Positions 34,617 to 44,358 of a DNA stretch of 64,000 bases are shown here, piece after piece. The stretch is from AP-15 sp963772295 (GTDB lineage: Bacteria; Pseudomonadota; Alphaproteobacteria; ATCC43930; CGMCC-115725). The position numbers and the translations under genes are program-made. The stretch is from the NCBI GenBank assembly GCA_963772295.1, contig CAVYWO010000020.1, positions 248,001 through 312,000 of the forward strand, written 5' to 3'. Under the pieces are notes generated by a model that had not been told where the DNA came from, searched no databases, and saw only the letters and a program-made list of their open reading frames with translations. Every line of letters starts with the position of its first letter. The first letter of the stretch is position 1.

Positions 34617-34945
34617 CGCCTCCAGCCTCCTCCCTTCCTCGCAATCCCAGGAGCCCGCCTCTCCCCGGGGAGACACACGGACATCGTGAGCCCGGCCTTG
34701 GGCCGAACATCTGCGGTGTCGCGGATGCTATGTTACTTTCCGGAATTCGGCAAGCCGCCGCGAACACCGATTTGCGGCGGGCGGGCCGACCGCGGCAAGC
34801 GCATTCGCCCGCGACCCCGTCGGGGCGGCGGTCACGGCCGCCGATCACAAGCGCGAAGCTCGCCGCAAGGACGCCCGGCTGCTCCAAAAAATCCGCGCTA
34901 TATATGTGTACTTTCCTCTCGCATAGATCCGGCTAATCTGCCGGG
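34617..34945. other. Intergenic region between xoxF and a ceramidase-like gene
   Basis: Divergent promoter space of about 330 bases. CCTCCTCCCTTCC just above 34616 is the complement of a strong ribosome-binding site (GGAAGGGAGGAGG) for xoxF. An AT-rich stretch (CGCTATATATGTGTAC) at about 34895-34910 may be a promoter for the plus-strand gene. No small gene is supported. Confidence 0.45.
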
Positions 34946-35680
34946 GTGATCGCGGCCGAAGCGAAATCTACGCACCCGCTGTGGATTCTGGCCGGTCTGA
35001 CGGCGGCCTCGCTGTTCGGGATGCTGCTGTTGCCGGCGATCCCGCAGGATCAGGCCTATCATCTGTTCGCCGATGGGCGCACGTTGCTCGGCATTCCGAA
35101 CTTCTGGAACGTCGTCTCGAATATCCCTTTCCTCGTTGTCGGCGCGGTCGGACTTGCACGCGAAAGCAAAGATCCGGCCACGATCGTGTTGTTCCTGGGA
35201 TTTTTGCTGACCGGGATCGGTTCGTCCTATTATCACTGGGACCCCAGCGATGCCACGTTGTTCTGGGATCGGCTGCCGATGACGCTGAGCTTTGCCGCGA
35301 TCTTCGCGCTCGTGGTCAAGGAGCGGGTCGGCGACAGGGCGGGGGCGATATTGCTCTGGCCGATGCTGGCGATCGGCCTGGCGAGCCTCCTGTGGTGGCT
35401 CCTGGTTGACGATTTGCGACTCTATTTTTGGGCGCAATTCTTCCCCGCGGTGGCATTGCTGGTGCTGCTGGCACTGTATCCGGCGAGGTTCACACACGGC
35501 CGGTATTGGCTTATTGCCGCCGGATTATATGCGCTGGCCAAGCTGTTCGAGTTCTCCGACACCGCGATTTACTCCCTCGGACATATCGTGAGCGGACATA
35601 CGCTAAAGCACCTCGCCGCCGCCGCCGCATGCTTTGCCCTCCTGCGGTATTTCCGGCTTCGCCGGCCGATCGAGAGATAG
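34946..35680 (+). CDS. Ceramidase-family (CREST) membrane hydrolase-like protein
   Basis: 244 residues from GTG. Seven membrane segments are visible (LAGLTAASLFGMLLLPAI … HLAAAAACFALLRYF). The active-site residues of the alkaline ceramidase/CREST superfamily appear in order: GIGSSYYHWDP (Ser and first His), WDRLPMTLSFAAIFA (Asp), and GHTLKHLAAA (HxxxH-type last pair). Such proteins are zinc amide hydrolases or receptors; bacterial members are uncharacterised. Intact. Confidence 0.85.
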   Translation: MIAAEAKSTHPLWILAGLTAASLFGMLLLPAIPQDQAYHLFADGRTLLGIPNFWNVVSNIPFLVVGAVGLARESKDPATIVLFLGFLLTGIGSSYYHWDPSDATLFWDRLPMTLSFAAIFALVVKERVGDRAGAILLWPMLAIGLASLLWWLLVDDLRLYFWAQFFPAVALLVLLALYPARFTHGRYWLIAAGLYALAKLFEFSDTAIYSLGHIVSGHTLKHLAAAAACFALLRYFRLRRPIER

Positions 35681-35698
35681 TCGGCGGCGGGGGCCCGG

Positions 35699-37111
35699 CT
35701 ATTTTACTGCGGACGGGTTCTGGGTCGCGGCAGGCGGGGCTATGCGCGCCAGCATCGATCGAATATCGGCTTGCTCTGAACGAATATAATTGTAATAAAG
35801 GCGCTCGACGCGGCGCAGCGGCGTGCCGCGCACGCTGGCCATGGCGTCGCGCCGCTCGTCGTGGCCCGAGAGGATCGCGTCGTACCTTTTCTCGAAGTAA
35901 TGCAGATTGGCCTCGAGATCGACGAATTTGGGGTCCGACAACAGATCGATCGCGCGCTGCGTCTTAGCCATCAGGAAGGGCGATTGCAGCGTAAACAGCC
36001 GAAACCTGGTGTCGTAGAGGTCGTTGGGGTCGTGGACCGGAAGCGTCTTTAGGAGGGCCCCAGGTTCGGTCGGCAGCCAGCGGAATTCGTGGAAGGCGTC
36101 GCGCCGCGGCCCATCCTTCAGGATATCGCGATAATCGAGAACCCCCTGCGTCATCAGCTCTGCCAGGTTGACGAATTCGTTCGCCGGCACGGCAAGGTTG
36201 AATATCTGCCTGAACTTGATGACCCGCACCGACAACGGCGACCAGATGTTGGCGGCAGCCAAGGCATTGCGCAGCGTATGCGTGCAATTGTCGGCCCACA
36301 CGCTCCAATTGTAGTCGGCCTCGCCCTCGGCATATTCACGGTTCTTGTCGTTAAGAAAGGCGATCACCTGGTCCAACATCCCTGCGGTGACCGGCAGGCG
36401 GGCGCAAAAAACCGACCGCGCGAACTGCAACGCCAAGTCGGTGCCGATGCTTTCCCGCTGCACGAAGCCGCGGAGATCGGGGTCGGTGTCGGCGCCGGGA
36501 TAGTGCTGGAAGGCGACGCCTTTGTAGATGCCCTTGGCGATCACATCCTGCTCGAGCGCGTCGAACCGGGCCTGGGTCAGGCGCTCGCCCGGTTGCAGAT
36601 TGCCGGCATAAAACAAGTCATGGCCCGGGACTGCCACCCAATTGACATTCTTGAACCACCGGTTGACGCTGATCCCGGCGCCATGTTCCGGATCGTCGAG
36701 GCTCGATGCCACCGCGCGGCACCGGCGCAGCCGCGGAAACGGGGCGTCGTCATCCTTGCAGGCGCCCTTTAGATACATGACGGCATGCCCGGCAACCCCG
36801 CCGGTACCCGCGACCTTCCCGCGGAACTGGCTGGCGGCGCAGAGCTCGACGTAATACGGGAACAATCTCTCGTAGGCCGCGTCGGGCCGGCGCTCGATGA
36901 TCACATGACCGGGCTTCAGGAGCAGCCGGCCGATGATGCCGTCGTCGCCGCAACCGCCGAGCAAGGTCAGCAACAGGGCAACGGCGCCGGCAACGAGCCG
37001 ACCGGTCCGGCGCGCGCGCCGATCGCAGCGAGCGACGACATCGCATTTGCGCACGCCCCTCCCGCTTTCGGTCGCTATTTCGACGGTTCGCCCGATCCGC
37101 GGCCTGGACAT
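35699..37111 (-). CDS. Large putative lipoprotein of unknown function
   Basis: 470 residues from 37111; a basic leader precedes the membrane segment AGAVALLLTLLGGC, whose LGGC is a lipobox, so the mature protein would start at that Cys. Later parts include FKNVNWVAVPGHDLFYAGN and YNWSVWADNCTHTLRNALA; the NCTH stretch resembles the Cys-centred motif of NlpC/DUF4105-like peptidases, but the match is weak. Lots of conserved-looking aromatic residues, no repeats. The start may be later (internal codons near the leader). Function unknown. Confidence 0.65.
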   Translation of the reverse strand: MSRPRIGRTVEIATESGRGVRKCDVVARCDRRARRTGRLVAGAVALLLTLLGGCGDDGIIGRLLLKPGHVIIERRPDAAYERLFPYYVELCAASQFRGKVAGTGGVAGHAVMYLKGACKDDDAPFPRLRRCRAVASSLDDPEHGAGISVNRWFKNVNWVAVPGHDLFYAGNLQPGERLTQARFDALEQDVIAKGIYKGVAFQHYPGADTDPDLRGFVQRESIGTDLALQFARSVFCARLPVTAGMLDQVIAFLNDKNREYAEGEADYNWSVWADNCTHTLRNALAAANIWSPLSVRVIKFRQIFNLAVPANEFVNLAELMTQGVLDYRDILKDGPRRDAFHEFRWLPTEPGALLKTLPVHDPNDLYDTRFRLFTLQSPFLMAKTQRAIDLLSDPKFVDLEANLHYFEKRYDAILSGHDERRDAMASVRGTPLRRVERLYYNYIRSEQADIRSMLARIAPPAATQNPSAVK

Positions 37112-37228
37112 CTATCGTACCTATTCCCCATTGAATTGGAAATCTGGCGCGGGCGGGCTACTGTCACCGTTAAAGCGGCAGCGAAACGCCCGCCCGGGTC
37201 GAAGGCGCCCAGCATAACACATGGCATC

Positions 37229-37800
37229 TCACCGAATTGCTGAGAGTTGGCCGCCTTCCGCTTTCGCGCAGCGAGCCGAGCGGCGTATTTGCAGCGTCTC
37301 CTTGAGGTATCGAGCGGAACCGCTCAGGCGCGCTTGGCGAAGCCGATCATCGTCGGCGATCACCGCGTTCGGCCCGATCGGGACGCTCGCCGGCTTGGGC
37401 AGGTTGAGCTTGCGGAAGGCGATCTTGTCGTGCCAGACCTTGCGCAGGAAATCCGCAAACACTTCGATAGTGAGCTGCTCGCCGGGACACCGCCGGTAGC
37501 CGAAGCCAAACGGCGCGAACCATAGTCTCAGACCGGCAATGACTTGCCGTCCGCCACTCCGAAGACGATGCCGAAGCTGCTGTTGGTCAGGCCCATCTTG
37601 CGGCCGTCGCTGACCGGCCACGTGGTGATGCCAAACGGGCAACGGGCAAACCCGAGTTGCCGGCATTTGTCCTCGTCGATCTGGGCGCTGGTCGGCACGC
37701 TTCGATAACTATCGGGGTCGAACTGCTGCGGGCTTTTCCAGTGCCGCAGGTCGAAGCTGGTCGCGGTATGCGGCGTACTCATGTAGCTGCCGCGCTCGAA
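37229..37800 (-). pseudogene. Cytochrome P450, C-terminal fragment, frameshifted
   Basis: The first frame reads GSYMSTPHTATSFDLRHW, FDPDSYRSVPTSAQIDEDK, FGIVFGVADGKSLPV. A frameshift near 37530 leads to WFAPFGFGYRRCPGEQLTI, the haem-binding FGxGxRxCxG motif, and FADFLRKVWHDKIAFRKL. Only the last third of a P450 is present; the I-helix and ExxR regions are absent. The upstream end abuts, head to head, a truncated radical SAM gene near 37800-37860. Confidence 0.85.
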
Positions 37801-37864
37801 ACGCGAGCCGAGGCGCTGGCAGGGCGAAAAAGCCGTAGGCGGTATTTCGCGCATCCTGGATGGC

Positions 37865-38927
37865 CGACGTTCGTGGGTTCGGCCCGATATCTCGATGCCG
37901 ACGCCTTTGCCCGGGCGCTGCCGATCCTCTACCGGCGCGGGATCCGGTTCATCACGCTGCAAGGCGGTGAGCCGCTGGTGCATCCGGATATCGTGCGGCC
38001 GGTTTCGCTGACGAGTTCGGCTGGTGTCGGCTGTGCCGTCATCACCAATGGCTGGTTTTTGCCGCGCTATATCGGCGGGCTGGCCGCGGCCGGGCTGTCC
38101 CGTCTGATCGTCTCGATCGACAGTGCCGAACTCGGAGCCACGAGCGCAATCGGGGTTTGGAGGGGTTGGAGCGGCGCCTCATCGACGGCATCGCGGCGGC
38201 GCGGGCGCTGGGCCTGCCGGTGCAGGCTTCGGTGACGGTCAGCCGCCTGGTCCGTTACGACGAATTGCCGGCTACCTTGCGTCGCCTGGGCTTCGACGCC
38301 GTCTCCTTTTCCTATCCGCGGCGCGAGCCGTTCGGCTCCAGCTCGCTGGTCTACAGCGCGGACTCGTCGCTCGTCGATCTCGATCGCGACGAATTGCTCG
38401 CGGCGCTCGAGGCAATCGGCCGCCTGCGAAAGCAGTTCCCGGTGCTCAACCCGCGGGCCGTGCTCGCCGAAGTCGCGCGCTATGTGCGCGGCGAGCGGCA
38501 GGCGGTTTCGCGCATCGGCGGCCATAAATATTTCTATCTCGACTGGAACCTCGACATCTGGCGCTGCGAGGCCTGGAACCAGCCGCTGGGGTCGGTGTTC
38601 GATCTGGAGCGGATCCCCGACCAGCGCGAGCCGTGCAACGACTGCATGATGGCCTGCTACCGCAATGCCAGCCTGCTGATGCATGCCGCCGTCGCGGCGG
38701 CCGATGCGGGACGGGCCCTCGCCGCCGGCCGTATCGGCGCTGTGACGGCATCGCTGTTCCAGCGCGGCGTGGCGCAATCGCTGCTGGCGCTGGCCGAGGC
38801 GCTGCCGCAAATGCGGCGCGCGTGGCGCGCCGCCGCAAACGTATTGCAGCCAGAGCCGGGGGTACCGTGCCTTCGAGCCCGCCTCCTGCGTATCCAGCGG
38901 GATAGAGATCAAGCGGCGAACGGATAG
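37865..38927 (+). pseudogene. Radical SAM protein, 5'-truncated and frameshifted
   Basis: It begins without a start in the second motif region (RYLDADAFARALPILYRRG, TLQGGEPLVHPDIVR, VITNGWFLPRYIGGL, LIVSIDSAEL). The CxxxCxxC cluster motif is missing. One base is lost near 38138; the rest follows in another frame (EGLERRLIDGIAAARALG, GGHKYFYLDWNLDIWRCEA, CNDCMMACYRNASLLMHAA), including the SPASM-like C-terminal cysteines. The order GGEP then DW...WRCE...C..C fits SPASM radical SAM proteins such as hopanoid or peptide-modifying members. Non-functional. Its last part is duplicated at 50010. Confidence 0.8.
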
Positions 38928-40480
38928 GGCAGGCGTCAGCCCGGTCGGCGACGAGCCGCGCCATCGGCCGACAGCGCGATCGCAATGCCGCGGGTCGCCG
39001 GGTTCTTGGCGCAAAGGTCGGCCAGCGCGATCAGAATCGGCACGCCGATGAAAGCGCCGGCGATGCCCCAGAGCATTCCCCAGAAGAAGACCGCGAACAG
39101 CACCATGAAGGGGGAGACGGACACCGCGGCGCCGGTGACGCGCGGCTCGATGTAACTGCCGACGACGAACTGGACGATGTTGAGCCCGATAAACACCCAG
39201 ACCGCCGACGCGAACGATTGGTACTGGGCCGCAGCAAAAAGCGTAGGCAGCAATGTGGCAACGAACGAACCGATGAACGGGATGAAATTGAGGACAAAGG
39301 CGATCACCCCCCATTCGCGGCCGAGATCGAGACCGTAGAGTGCCGCGAAGGCCCAGAAGCCGAGCCCGGTCAGGACGCTCATGCCAAAGCGCACGAGCAT
39401 GTAGGTCTGCAGACGGCCGGCAATTTCCGCCGCGGCATCGATCGCAGCGGCGCCGAACGCTCCGTCGCCGATCTGCCCGAGGCGCCGGCCGAGCGTCTCC
39501 AGCTCGAGCAGGCCGAGGATGACGAAAATGAAGGTCACCAAGGCGAAGGTGACGATGCCCTGCAGACTGCCGCCGATGCCGCGCAACGCGCCGACGATCC
39601 ACGACATGCTGAACTTCTCGGCAAACAGCTCGGCGGCGTAAATGCCGCGCTGCTCCAAGCGCTCGGCGGCGTGGGTATAGAGGCCCTGCAGTTGCGCCGA
39701 ATTGGCGATGACCCATTGCGCGATCCGGCCGAAACCCCAAACGATCAGCCAGCAGCCGATGCCGATCGCGAGCAGCGCCACGGCGGCGGTGACGAGGACC
39801 GCGACCAGCTGCGGCAGGCGTGTCTGCAGCCGCCGCTGCAACGGCCAGACGAGTGCAATGATGAACAAGGCGAAGGCGACCGGCGTCATGATGCTGCGCG
39901 CCAGCGACAGGCCGACGAGGCCGAGGATGATCGCGCAGATGAGCGCCGAGAGCCGCAATGTGCGGTCGCCGGGGTGCGGCGGCGGACTATCGGAAGCCAC
40001 GGCCGCTCCGATCCCGCGGTGTCTTCAACGCCATATCACCATCGCGGCCGCGAGCAGGATGGCCACGGTCAGCAGCGACAGGCTTGCGACAGGCCATTGC
40101 CGTAGCCAGGCATCGGCCCGCTCGACCGCCTCGCCCCAGCCGACCGTCGCGCGCGCCGCGGCCTCGCCGGCGACGACGATGTCTCCCTCGGGCAGCTCCG
40201 GCAGCTTCGATCTCCAGCTCCAAACCCCGCCGAAAACGACGCTGCCGAGCAGCATCGGCCACAGCGCCGAAGCCAGAGTTCCGAGGCCGAAGGCGTCGAG
40301 CCGCGTGCCGGCATTGGCGATCGGGTAGAGCCCCCAGGGCACCGCGAGAGCCGCGAGCGCCGTTGCCAGCCAGCACCACCCCAGTCCGGCCGGCGCCTCG
40401 CGTTTCGCGGCCCCGACCGCCGCGAGGCGATAGAGGAAATGCAGCATCAGCACCGTGGTGCCGGCCGCCGACAACGCTGC
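38655..40480. repeat. Copy 1 of a large direct repeat
   Basis: Contains the radical SAM 3' end, the complete AI-2E permease gene and the 3' part of the following antiporter gene. The same order and orientation recur, degraded, at 50005-51510 (for example CTGATGCATGCCGC is found at 38676 and 50031). The interval between the copies holds the antiporter and RND loci. Confidence 0.75.
38936..40000 (-). CDS. AI-2E family transporter (UPF0118/PerM-like)
   Basis: 354 residues with eight predicted membrane segments, among them LICAIILGLVGLSLARSIM, PVAFALFIIALVWPL and LLAIGIGCWLIVWGFG. FVLNFIPFIGSFVATLLP is the family's signature loop, and EPRVTGAAVSVSPFMVLFA the conserved C-terminal segment. Members export diverse small molecules or act as Na/H antiporters; quorum-signal export is only one case. 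Intact copy of a gene duplicated at 50252. It precedes no obvious partner, but it lies just downstream of the antiporter operon in the same orientation. Confidence 0.92.
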   Translation of the reverse strand: MASDSPPPHPGDRTLRLSALICAIILGLVGLSLARSIMTPVAFALFIIALVWPLQRRLQTRLPQLVAVLVTAAVALLAIGIGCWLIVWGFGRIAQWVIANSAQLQGLYTHAAERLEQRGIYAAELFAEKFSMSWIVGALRGIGGSLQGIVTFALVTFIFVILGLLELETLGRRLGQIGDGAFGAAAIDAAAEIAGRLQTYMLVRFGMSVLTGLGFWAFAALYGLDLGREWGVIAFVLNFIPFIGSFVATLLPTLFAAAQYQSFASAVWVFIGLNIVQFVVGSYIEPRVTGAAVSVSPFMVLFAVFFWGMLWGIAGAFIGVPILIALADLCAKNPATRGIAIALSADGAARRRPG

Positions 40481-41650
40481 CAGCGCGCCGACAAGTCCGG
40501 TTCCCAATGCCGCCTTCGACGCGAGCTTCGCCAGGGCGCCGCCGGTCAAAGGCAACCCGCCGAGCCCGAGGGCAAGAATGCCGGCCGGCAGCAAAACCGC
40601 CAAGCGGTGCGGCCCGGCCGCGGCCGCAACGCCTACCGCGAGGAACAGGGCGCCCTTGACAAGGACATGGTTTGCGGCGACGAAGCTCGCCGCCGATGCC
40701 ACGCCCGGCTCACCCGCCGCCCAGCCCATGCCGAGCACTGCCGCCAGCAACCCCATCTGGCTGACGCTCGAATAGGCCAGCACCGTCTTGGGGTGGGTCT
40801 GGGTAATGCCGACCGCAACGGCGTAGAAGGCGGAGAACAGGCCGGCGGCGGCCAGCGCCTCGCCCCATCGCGGCATCGCCACGCCGAGCGGCAGAAAGCG
40901 GATCAGCCCGATGATGCCGGCCTTGACCGCAGCCCCGCTGAGTACGGCCGCCGCCGGGGCCGGCGCCGCTCGATAGGCGAGCGGCATCCAGACATGCCCG
41001 GGCACCAGCCCGATCTTGAGGCCGAAACCGAAAATCAGCAGCGCCAGCGAGACAGCGCGCCAAGGCGATGCCGGCAGCGCCGACACGGCGTCGCGGATCA
41101 ATAGGCTGCCGCGCGGCGCGGCCGCCGCCAGCAAGATAAAGGCCATCAGCAAAAGCGCTTCCCCGAGCACGGCAAGCGCCACATAGATCGCGCCGGCGCG
41201 CCGATCGGCGAGGGCGCCATCATGTACGACGAGGCCGTATGCCGCCAGACTGACGACCGAGTAGGTGAGATAGAAGCTCACGAGGTCGGCGGCGATAAAG
41301 ACGCCGAGGCTGCCGGACAGGGTCAGGAGCCACCATTCGGCGAAGCGCCCTGAATTTCGGTCGCCGCGCAGATATACCGCCGCGTAGGCACCGGCGACGA
41401 GCCACAGCAGCGCGGCGGTTCCGAGCAATGCGGCCGCGGGCCGGTCGAGCCCAAGGATCATGCGGAACGGCGGGGGGAACAGCACCAGCGGCGCGCCGCC
41501 GGGGGCCAGCACCGCCGCCGCCAGGGCCGGTGCCGGAGCAAAGGCCAGCAATACCGGCATGCGGTTGCGCAGACGGCGCGACACACAGGCCATCAGCATC
41601 GCGAGCGGCGCGGCCGGCGCCGCGACGAGCAAGGCTTCCCCGGTGATCAC
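40025..41650 (-). CDS. Proton-conducting NuoL/M/N-like antiporter subunit
   Basis: 541 residues, about fourteen membrane helices. The central transporter module shows LVPGHVWMPLAYRAAPAPA (conserved Lys/His helix), KAGIIGLIRFLPLG and TVLAYSSVSQMGLLA, with the broken-helix Lys in FVAANHVLVKGALF. It ends in a C-terminal single helix, SLSLLTVAILLAAAMVIW, after a soluble linker ELPEGDIVVAGEAAARA. Last gene of the operon. It may replace MrpA's large channel module, which is missing from the operon. Confidence 0.9.
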   Translation of the reverse strand: MITGEALLVAAPAAPLAMLMACVSRRLRNRMPVLLAFAPAPALAAAVLAPGGAPLVLFPPPFRMILGLDRPAAALLGTAALLWLVAGAYAAVYLRGDRNSGRFAEWWLLTLSGSLGVFIAADLVSFYLTYSVVSLAAYGLVVHDGALADRRAGAIYVALAVLGEALLLMAFILLAAAAPRGSLLIRDAVSALPASPWRAVSLALLIFGFGLKIGLVPGHVWMPLAYRAAPAPAAAVLSGAAVKAGIIGLIRFLPLGVAMPRWGEALAAAGLFSAFYAVAVGITQTHPKTVLAYSSVSQMGLLAAVLGMGWAAGEPGVASAASFVAANHVLVKGALFLAVGVAAAAGPHRLAVLLPAGILALGLGGLPLTGGALAKLASKAALGTGLVGALAALSAAGTTVLMLHFLYRLAAVGAAKREAPAGLGWCWLATALAALAVPWGLYPIANAGTRLDAFGLGTLASALWPMLLGSVVFGGVWSWRSKLPELPEGDIVVAGEAAARATVGWGEAVERADAWLRQWPVASLSLLTVAILLAAAMVIWR

Positions 41651-41723
41651 GATCGAAGATCCCGCGCCGGCTGCGGCCCGCCCCGAGGCGCCGACGGAAG
41701 AGCGTTCGACGCTCGTTTACAAC

Positions 41724-43253
41724 TCATCTGAAGCTCGCCGCACCCAGATCCGGCTGGCCGATCAGCAGCAGCGGCGCCGGACGGAGCGGCGCGAAGCCGA
41801 GTGCCACGGCAATGAGCGCCACCGCCAAGGCCACCGCCTGTCGGCTTCGCGGGATTTTTACGCGCAAGATCAATGGTTCGGTCGGTTCGGAGAGAGCCCG
41901 GGCAAGCACCAGAAACACGTAGCCGCCGGCCAGCAGCCCGCCGACCAGGACGATCAATGCCCACCACCACTGGCCCCCCGCCACCGCCGCGGTCAGCAGC
42001 ATCGCCTTCGCGACAAAGCCGCCGCTCGGCGGCAGACCCATCAGCGACAGCCCGCCGAGCCCGAAGGCAAAGACGGTAATCGGCAGCGCGCGCCCGACAC
42101 CGGCGAGCGCCGCTATCCGGTCGTGGCCGAGCGCCTCGGCGACGAGTCCGGCCGCCATGAACATTGCGGCCTTGGCGAAGGCGTGAGAGATGGCTTGAAG
42201 GACGCCGCCGGTCCAGGCGGAGCTGCCCCAGGGATCGCCCATCGGCGAACCCCCGGCGAGCGGCAGGATCAGGAACAGATAACCGATTTGAGCGACGGTC
42301 GAGTAGGCGACCAAAAGCTTCAGCCGGGCCTGCCGCAACGCAACGATGCTGCCGAACAGGATCGCCGCCGCCGCCGGCAGTCCGAGCAGTTGTGCCGCGG
42401 CGCGGCCCGCAAGGCCGGGCATCACATCGAACCAGAGTCGCAAGACGATGAAGAATGGCGCCTTGACGACAAGCCCCGACAAAACGGCGCTGGCCGGGGC
42501 CGGCGCCCCGGCGTGGGCCGGCGGCAACCACAAATGCAACGGGTAGAGGGCCGCCTTGGCCAGCAGTCCCGCCGTCATCAGCGACAATGCCGCCCAGGCG
42601 GCCGGCCCCGCCCGAACCCGGCTCGACAACAGCGCGATGTCGAGCGTGCCATAGGCGCCGTAGAGCAGCGCAGTGCCGAGCAGATAGAGGACCGAGCCGA
42701 ACAGCGCAAAGAGCAGATAGCGCAGCGCCGCCACCAGAGTCTCGCTGCGCCCGTCCAGGCAGACGAGCGGTACCGCAGCAAAGGTCAAAAGTTCGAGGGC
42801 GACAAAGAGGCTGAAGAGATCGGCCCCGAGGAAGATTGCGTTCAAGGCCGCCCAAAGGGCCAACAGCAAAGTCCAGAACGAGAATGGGGCGCGCGCTTCC
42901 GCTCCCGGCGGCGTCGGGAACTGCGCGCGGGCAAAGAGCCCGATCGCCGGGATCAACAGCGCTGCGGTAACGACCATCGCCGCCGCAAGACCATCCGCCC
43001 GCAACGCAACGCCGAGCGGCGGCGCCCAGCCGCCGATGACATACTGCAGCACCTTGCCCGAGCGCCAGACAGCGGCGGCAATCGCCATCGCCGAGGCAAC
43101 GCCGAGCGGCATCACGAAGAGCGCGACGCGGGCCGCCTGACGCCCGCCGAGCAGCAGCGACAGCAATGCGCCCACAATCGGCAACATGACTGCCAAGACC
43201 AGAGCAAACCCGGCCGTCGCCGTCCCCGGCGGCATGACCGCTGCACTCGGCAT
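41724..43253 (-). CDS. mnhD: MrpD/MnhD-like antiporter subunit
   Basis: 509 residues. WLPPAHAGAPAPASAVLSG and LLVAYSTVAQIGYLFLI are standard Mrp-D/complex I M-type helices; AISHAFAKAAMFMAAG contains the key Lys of the broken helix, and FVALELLTFAAVPLVCL the Glu of helix 5. It shares its first base with the stop of mnhC. A proton or cation channel of the membrane complex. Confidence 0.92.
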   Translation of the reverse strand: MPSAAVMPPGTATAGFALVLAVMLPIVGALLSLLLGGRQAARVALFVMPLGVASAMAIAAAVWRSGKVLQYVIGGWAPPLGVALRADGLAAAMVVTAALLIPAIGLFARAQFPTPPGAEARAPFSFWTLLLALWAALNAIFLGADLFSLFVALELLTFAAVPLVCLDGRSETLVAALRYLLFALFGSVLYLLGTALLYGAYGTLDIALLSSRVRAGPAAWAALSLMTAGLLAKAALYPLHLWLPPAHAGAPAPASAVLSGLVVKAPFFIVLRLWFDVMPGLAGRAAAQLLGLPAAAAILFGSIVALRQARLKLLVAYSTVAQIGYLFLILPLAGGSPMGDPWGSSAWTGGVLQAISHAFAKAAMFMAAGLVAEALGHDRIAALAGVGRALPITVFAFGLGGLSLMGLPPSGGFVAKAMLLTAAVAGGQWWWALIVLVGGLLAGGYVFLVLARALSEPTEPLILRVKIPRSRQAVALAVALIAVALGFAPLRPAPLLLIGQPDLGAASFR

Positions 43254-43594
43254 CAGGAATGCGTGTCGTCGGCGCGGGCCGCGCTCGGCGCATCCGACCG
43301 CAGCGAGACGCGACCGCTGTCCTCAAAGAGGCGCAGCAAAAGAGCCACCGCGAGCGCGGTCGCGGCAAAGGCGACGACGATCCCGGTTATGACCATCGCC
43401 TGCGGGATCGGATCGGCGGGAAGCCCGGCGGCGGCGCCGCGCCGCGCGACGATGCCGAAGATGACGAACACGCCCGCGCCGATCAGGTTGAAGGCTAACA
43501 CCTTGCGCAATGGGTGTGGATCGACGATCACGCCGTAGAGGCCGAGGCCCACCAGCGCCGCGGCGCACAGGCCGAACAACGTCGCGCCGCTCAT
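43253..43594 (-). CDS. mnhC: MrpC/MnhC-like NuoK-type subunit
   Basis: 113 residues with three membrane helices. GLYGVIVDPHPLRKVLAFN and GAGVFVIFGIVARRG match the MnhC consensus; PIPQAMVITGIVVAFAAT contains the DPxPQAxVLTGIVI signature. It overlaps the stop of the upstream gene (ATGA) and the start of mnhD. Intact. Confidence 0.93.
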   Translation of the reverse strand: MSGATLFGLCAAALVGLGLYGVIVDPHPLRKVLAFNLIGAGVFVIFGIVARRGAAAGLPADPIPQAMVITGIVVAFAATALAVALLLRLFEDSGRVSLRSDAPSAARADDTHS

Positions 43595-44358
43595 CCCGGG
43601 GATGTCGATCCGGCGCCCGTGCCGCCGGGCCCGCCACCAAGAGGACGAGCGCGGTGGCCACCGACAAGGTCACCGGCACCTCGATTGCGACGATCAGCAG
43701 CTTGGCGTGCTCCGGCGGATAGGCGAGGAAGCCCCAGGCCATCGCCCAGCCGGCAAAGCCGACGGCGAGGAATACGGCCGGTCCGCCGACGAGCAGGAGC
43801 CGCAGCCGGCGCCGTTCGATCGGCGGCGCGTCGACGAGCCCGGCCATCATCGCCAGAATCCACATCGCGGCGAGCACGGTAGCGCTCTGAAATTCACCGC
43901 GGGGGGCATCGGCCCCGATCCAGAACAAGTGGATTGCGACAAGGATGCCGATCGGCGGCAACAGCCGGGCAAAAAACGCCAGCACGCCGTCTGGGTCTTC
44001 GCGCTGGGGCAGGCCGGGGCGGCCACGCCAGAAGCGGTCCGGCGCCAACGACCAGATGCCGATCACCGCCAGCAGCAGGACCGCGACTTCGAGCAGCGTG
44101 TCGATCGCGCGGAATGCTATCAGCACCGCGGTGACCGGATTGCCGAGACCGGTCAGCGTCAGATGCGCGGCCGCCAGCGGCGCCAATGTCGGCGCCGGTT
44201 CGGGGAGCGACAGCACGGCCACGGCGATCCCCGCCGTCACCAATGCGCACGCCGCTGCTGCCGCGAACCGCCGGTTCGCGCCCGGCGCTTCGCCCGGCTG
44301 CGCTGCCGGTGCGCCGCCGGCCAGCCGGCAAGACATCGAGAGCTGCGGCGAGGGTCAC
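43591..44358 (-). pseudogene. MbhE-MnhB-like fusion subunit with MbhD remnant, frame-disturbed
   Basis: It begins at GTG 44358 (GTGA overlap with mnhG) as VTLAAALDVL, the start of an MbhD-like helix; the next ~60 residues of MbhD are missing and the frame changes. The main frame then reads AACALVTAGIAVAVLSLP, TLTGLGNPVTAVLIAFRAI, DTLLEVAVLLLAVIGIW (MbhE/DUF4040 helix) and, after PDGVLAFFARLLPPIGIL, an MnhB module to ALVLLVAGP. There the frame runs past the start of mnhC unless it shifts; a shift would give a stop (TGA) that overlaps the mnhC ATG. Two indels therefore separate it from a normal gene. It could still be translated from an internal ATG at 44336. Confidence 0.7.

Noticed and set aside
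41460..43538. A 692-codon plus-strand open frame.
   Set aside because: It is the antisense of the mnhD and channel genes; its product is Arg/Gln-rich with no domain. High GC leaves long antisense frames open.
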